Assembly (NCBI GenBank): GCA_021818565.1
Contig: JAKATV010000394.1
Span: forward strand, 1-7,586
From: Planctomycetota bacterium
GTDB lineage: Bacteria > Planctomycetota > Phycisphaerae > WQYP01
Reading direction: 5' to 3'
DNA length: 7,586 nt
Position 1 is the first letter of the stretch, and each line of letters opens with the position of its first letter. Below the pieces are notes generated by a model. That model searched no databases, was not told the DNA's origin, and worked only from the letters and a program-made list of their open reading frames with translations. A program made the position numbers and the translations under genes. This document shows, piece by piece, positions 5,708 through 7,586 of this stretch.

Positions 5708-7147
5708 TTAGACCTTTAGTACCACATCGTGTTCCAGGCGGCCTTGATAACGCTGCCGGATGGGTTCAACAATCTGCCGGATAAAATCGTCCACCTGTTG
5801 CGGGGATCGCCCGATATACTTCCGCGCATCCATTAAACCATCCAGGTCCACAGATTTAAACGCCGCATCCGCTTTCAACCGGCTGATCAGGTCATTAGGC
5901 CGACCATGCTGTTTAACTTCCGCGGCTGCCGCCATGGAATGCCGACGAATACGTTCATGCAAATCCTGCCGGTCTCCCCCGGCCTTTACGGCCGCCATGA
6001 GAATGTTTTCCGTAGCCATAAATGGCAATTCCGCCGCCAGGCGTTGCGCAATGACATTCTGGTTGACTACCAGGCCGCGTGACACATGCACCAGCATGTC
6101 CAGTATGGCGTCGGCAGTAAGAAACGCTTCCGGAATGGAAAGCCGCTTGTTGGACGAATCGTCGAGTGTACGCTCAAACATTTGCTGGGCGGCGGTAAAC
6201 AGGGGTTGCTGCACAATACCCATAAGCCACCGGGCCAGGCCGGTAATGCGTTCACACAACACGGGGTTGCGCTTGTAAGCCATGGCCGAGGACCCAACCT
6301 GTTGATCCTCAAATGGTTCCTCCACTTCCTTAAAGGCGGCCAGCAGGCGCACATCCTGGGCTAATTTATGAGCGCCGGCCCCCAGTGCCGCAAGGCTTGA
6401 AATAATCTGCACATCCACAATACGCGAATACGTTTGTCCCGAAACCGGATGCACACGCTTGAAACCGAGTTTTTCGGCGACCGCAAATTCCAGCTTTTTG
6501 ACTTTCTCATGATCCGCGTCAAAAAGCTCCAGGAACGAGGCCTGTGTGCCGGTCGTACCTTTGATACCTCGCAGCATCAACGTCTGCTGGCGCAGTTCAA
6601 TATCCGCCAGACACAGCACAAAATCATAACACCACAGGACCGCGCGCTTACCCAGCGTCGTGGGTTGGGCAGGTTGCAGATGCGTATAGGCCAAAACAGG
6701 CAGGTCACGCCATTGCTGGGCAAATGTGGCAACATGATCAATAACGATGGCCAGCTTGCGCGCGACAACGTCCAGTGCATCACGCAGCAGCAGCACATCG
6801 GTGTTGTCCACAATATCCATGGACGTGGCACCAAGATGCAAAATAGCCTTGGCTGCGGGAGCGGCTTTGGCAAACGTATGCAGATGGGCCATGACATCAT
6901 GGCGCAGCGTGGCCTCCTGCCGGGCAGCCTCATCAAAATCAATATCATGGAGATGAGCCTTCATCTGTGCGAGCTGCTCAGCAGTGATCGGCATACCGAG
7001 CTGCTGCTGTGCTTCCGCCAGCGCCAGCCAGATTTTGCGCCAGGTGGAAAATTTTCTTTGCGGAGAAAACACTTCCAGCATTTCAGCCGAAGCATTACGT
7101 GTAACCAGCGGGCTTTGAAAAACGAGCATTTCCGGGGGCGTTTGCAT
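5708..7147 (-). CDS. purB: Adenylosuccinate lyase (animal-like PurB type)
   Basis: This 479-aa homotetrameric cytoplasmic enzyme of the fumarase/aspartase superfamily releases fumarate from SAICAR and from adenylosuccinate, serving IMP synthesis and the AMP branch. Motifs: RHDVMAH (H83), LGATSMDIVDNTD, THLQPAQPTTLGKR with the catalytic-type H156, RGIKGTTGTQASF, SGQTYSR and the flexible signature loop GSSAMAYKRNP (285-295) with S286/S287. Downstream come FERTLDDSSNKR, ELPFMATENI and VKAGGDRQD. The order, wording and residue numbers match human ADSL closely (there H86, H159 and S289), unlike the B. subtilis type of about 430 aa. The signature normally reads AMPYK; here it is AMAYK. I chose ATG 7147, which has GGAG 5 bases upstream, over the in-frame TTG at 7234. 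It heads a two-gene minus-strand operon with the RlmN-like gene. Confidence 0.95.
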   Translation of the reverse strand: MQTPPEMLVFQSPLVTRNASAEMLEVFSPQRKFSTWRKIWLALAEAQQQLGMPITAEQLAQMKAHLHDIDFDEAARQEATLRHDVMAHLHTFAKAAPAAKAILHLGATSMDIVDNTDVLLLRDALDVVARKLAIVIDHVATFAQQWRDLPVLAYTHLQPAQPTTLGKRAVLWCYDFVLCLADIELRQQTLMLRGIKGTTGTQASFLELFDADHEKVKKLEFAVAEKLGFKRVHPVSGQTYSRIVDVQIISSLAALGAGAHKLAQDVRLLAAFKEVEEPFEDQQVGSSAMAYKRNPVLCERITGLARWLMGIVQQPLFTAAQQMFERTLDDSSNKRLSIPEAFLTADAILDMLVHVSRGLVVNQNVIAQRLAAELPFMATENILMAAVKAGGDRQDLHERIRRHSMAAAAEVKQHGRPNDLISRLKADAAFKSVDLDGLMDARKYIGRSPQQVDDFIRQIVEPIRQRYQGRLEHDVVLKV

Positions 7148-7586
7148 TGATTCTCCATTGGGCCGCTGCCGCATAGGCCATGGGCAGGGGCCATTCGACC
7201 ATCGGTTTGATACGCGATGAACCTCAACAACCAACTTGTTGGGTGCCAGCGTATAAGACCTTGCGACGTAAATAGTAACACAATATATGCGAACTGGAAA
7301 TTTGCTGCCTGTACCGTCAGCAGGCTACGGCGTGACAAGATTTCCGGGCATGCGGCGAAATCGATGGCATAAATGCCGGCGCTAAGGGAATGCTCGGCCC
7401 TGGAAACTCCCATCGCAGAGGCCCGCCCGGATTTATTGCCACGACCGTAGGCTACGGTTCGTAGAGGGATAAGCAATAGCGCAAATAGGGCTGCGCTCAT
7501 AAGCGACTTTGTTGTTGAAACAAAACTCCCCGCCCTGGAGGAATAGTGGGTTGCCTCACAACATTCCGGCGAACATTTCCTCTGTG
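7148..7586. other. purB upstream region, no supported gene
   Basis: These 439 bases contain no convincing coding sequence. A minus-strand open frame beginning with ATG at 7500 has a hydrophobic start (MSAALFALLLIPL), but it runs out of frame deep into purB, has no Shine-Dalgarno and turns into low-quality protein. The purB promoter should lie here. TTATAC in the minus-strand sequence around 7255-7260 is a possible -10, but the partner -35 is poor. GGAGG at 7538-7542 on the plus strand precedes a GTG at 7546 that stays open to the window edge, too short to judge. Confidence 0.45.
7444..7458. promoter_or_regulatory. 15-base palindrome, possible operator upstream of purB
   Basis: ACCGTAG-G-CTACGGT is a perfect 7-bp inverted repeat around one central base, about 300 bases upstream of the purB start. 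A half-site copy, AGGCTACGG, recurs at 7322-7330. Palindromes of this size often bind dimeric repressors. No regulator can be named, and a hairpin in an unseen divergent transcript is an alternative. Confidence 0.3.

Noticed and set aside
6434..7150. Long plus-strand open frame opposite purB (238 codons)
   Set aside because: It is the antisense shadow of a certain gene; the product has no recognisable motif.
6961..7500. Minus-strand open frame of 179 codons with a signal-like start
   Set aside because: It runs 187 bases into purB on the same strand in another frame, has no ribosome-binding site, and its second half reads as an out-of-frame shadow of purB.
1..7586. CRISPR array, tRNA or rRNA genes, insertion sequence transposase
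   Set aside because: No regularly spaced short repeats, no cloverleaf or rRNA-like segments and no transposase motifs were seen on either strand.

Overview
The window is a bacterial chromosome fragment with five confidently identified housekeeping or metabolic genes and one small accessory island. The genes are protein-dense, use ATG and GTG starts, and mix Shine-Dalgarno-led with leader-poor starts. Three features point loosely to the PVC/Planctomycetota area: the ClpP N-terminal region (a 'YQRWRQMT..EMLLENR' stretch before the protease core), the animal-like form of adenylosuccinate lyase, and a short RlmN-like enzyme. This is inference from remembered family patterns, not a placement.

Positions 1-1435 are the accessory part. 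Two overlapping plus-strand genes of unknown function (209-685 and 645-1070) lie between two diverged copies of one direct repeat (cores 47-85 and 1139-1177, 32 of 39 bases identical). Both copies read as the same protein C-terminus ending VGVAE-stop, and the differences fall mostly at wobble positions. They therefore look like remnants of a once-coding sequence rather than random similarity. The second gene resembles small all-helical HEPN-like proteins; the first is not recognised. The pair looks like a mobile or duplicated two-gene cassette. A pair of tandem GC hairpins (1332-1358) separates it from the next gene.

Positions 1436-3487 carry an NADPH-type aldo/keto reductase and an unusual ClpP protease subunit, each with its own Shine-Dalgarno and separated by about 200 bases. 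Positions 3604-4773 encode a family 4-like glycosyltransferase. All three are on the plus strand.

Positions 4751-7147 are on the minus strand. purB (adenylosuccinate lyase) is followed after only 9 bases by a short RlmN/Cfr-family radical SAM enzyme, probably as one transcript. The RlmN-like gene meets the glycosyltransferase gene tail to tail with a 23-bp overlap. The last 439 bases (7148-7586) are the purB upstream region. They show no convincing gene but contain a 15-bp palindrome that could be an operator.
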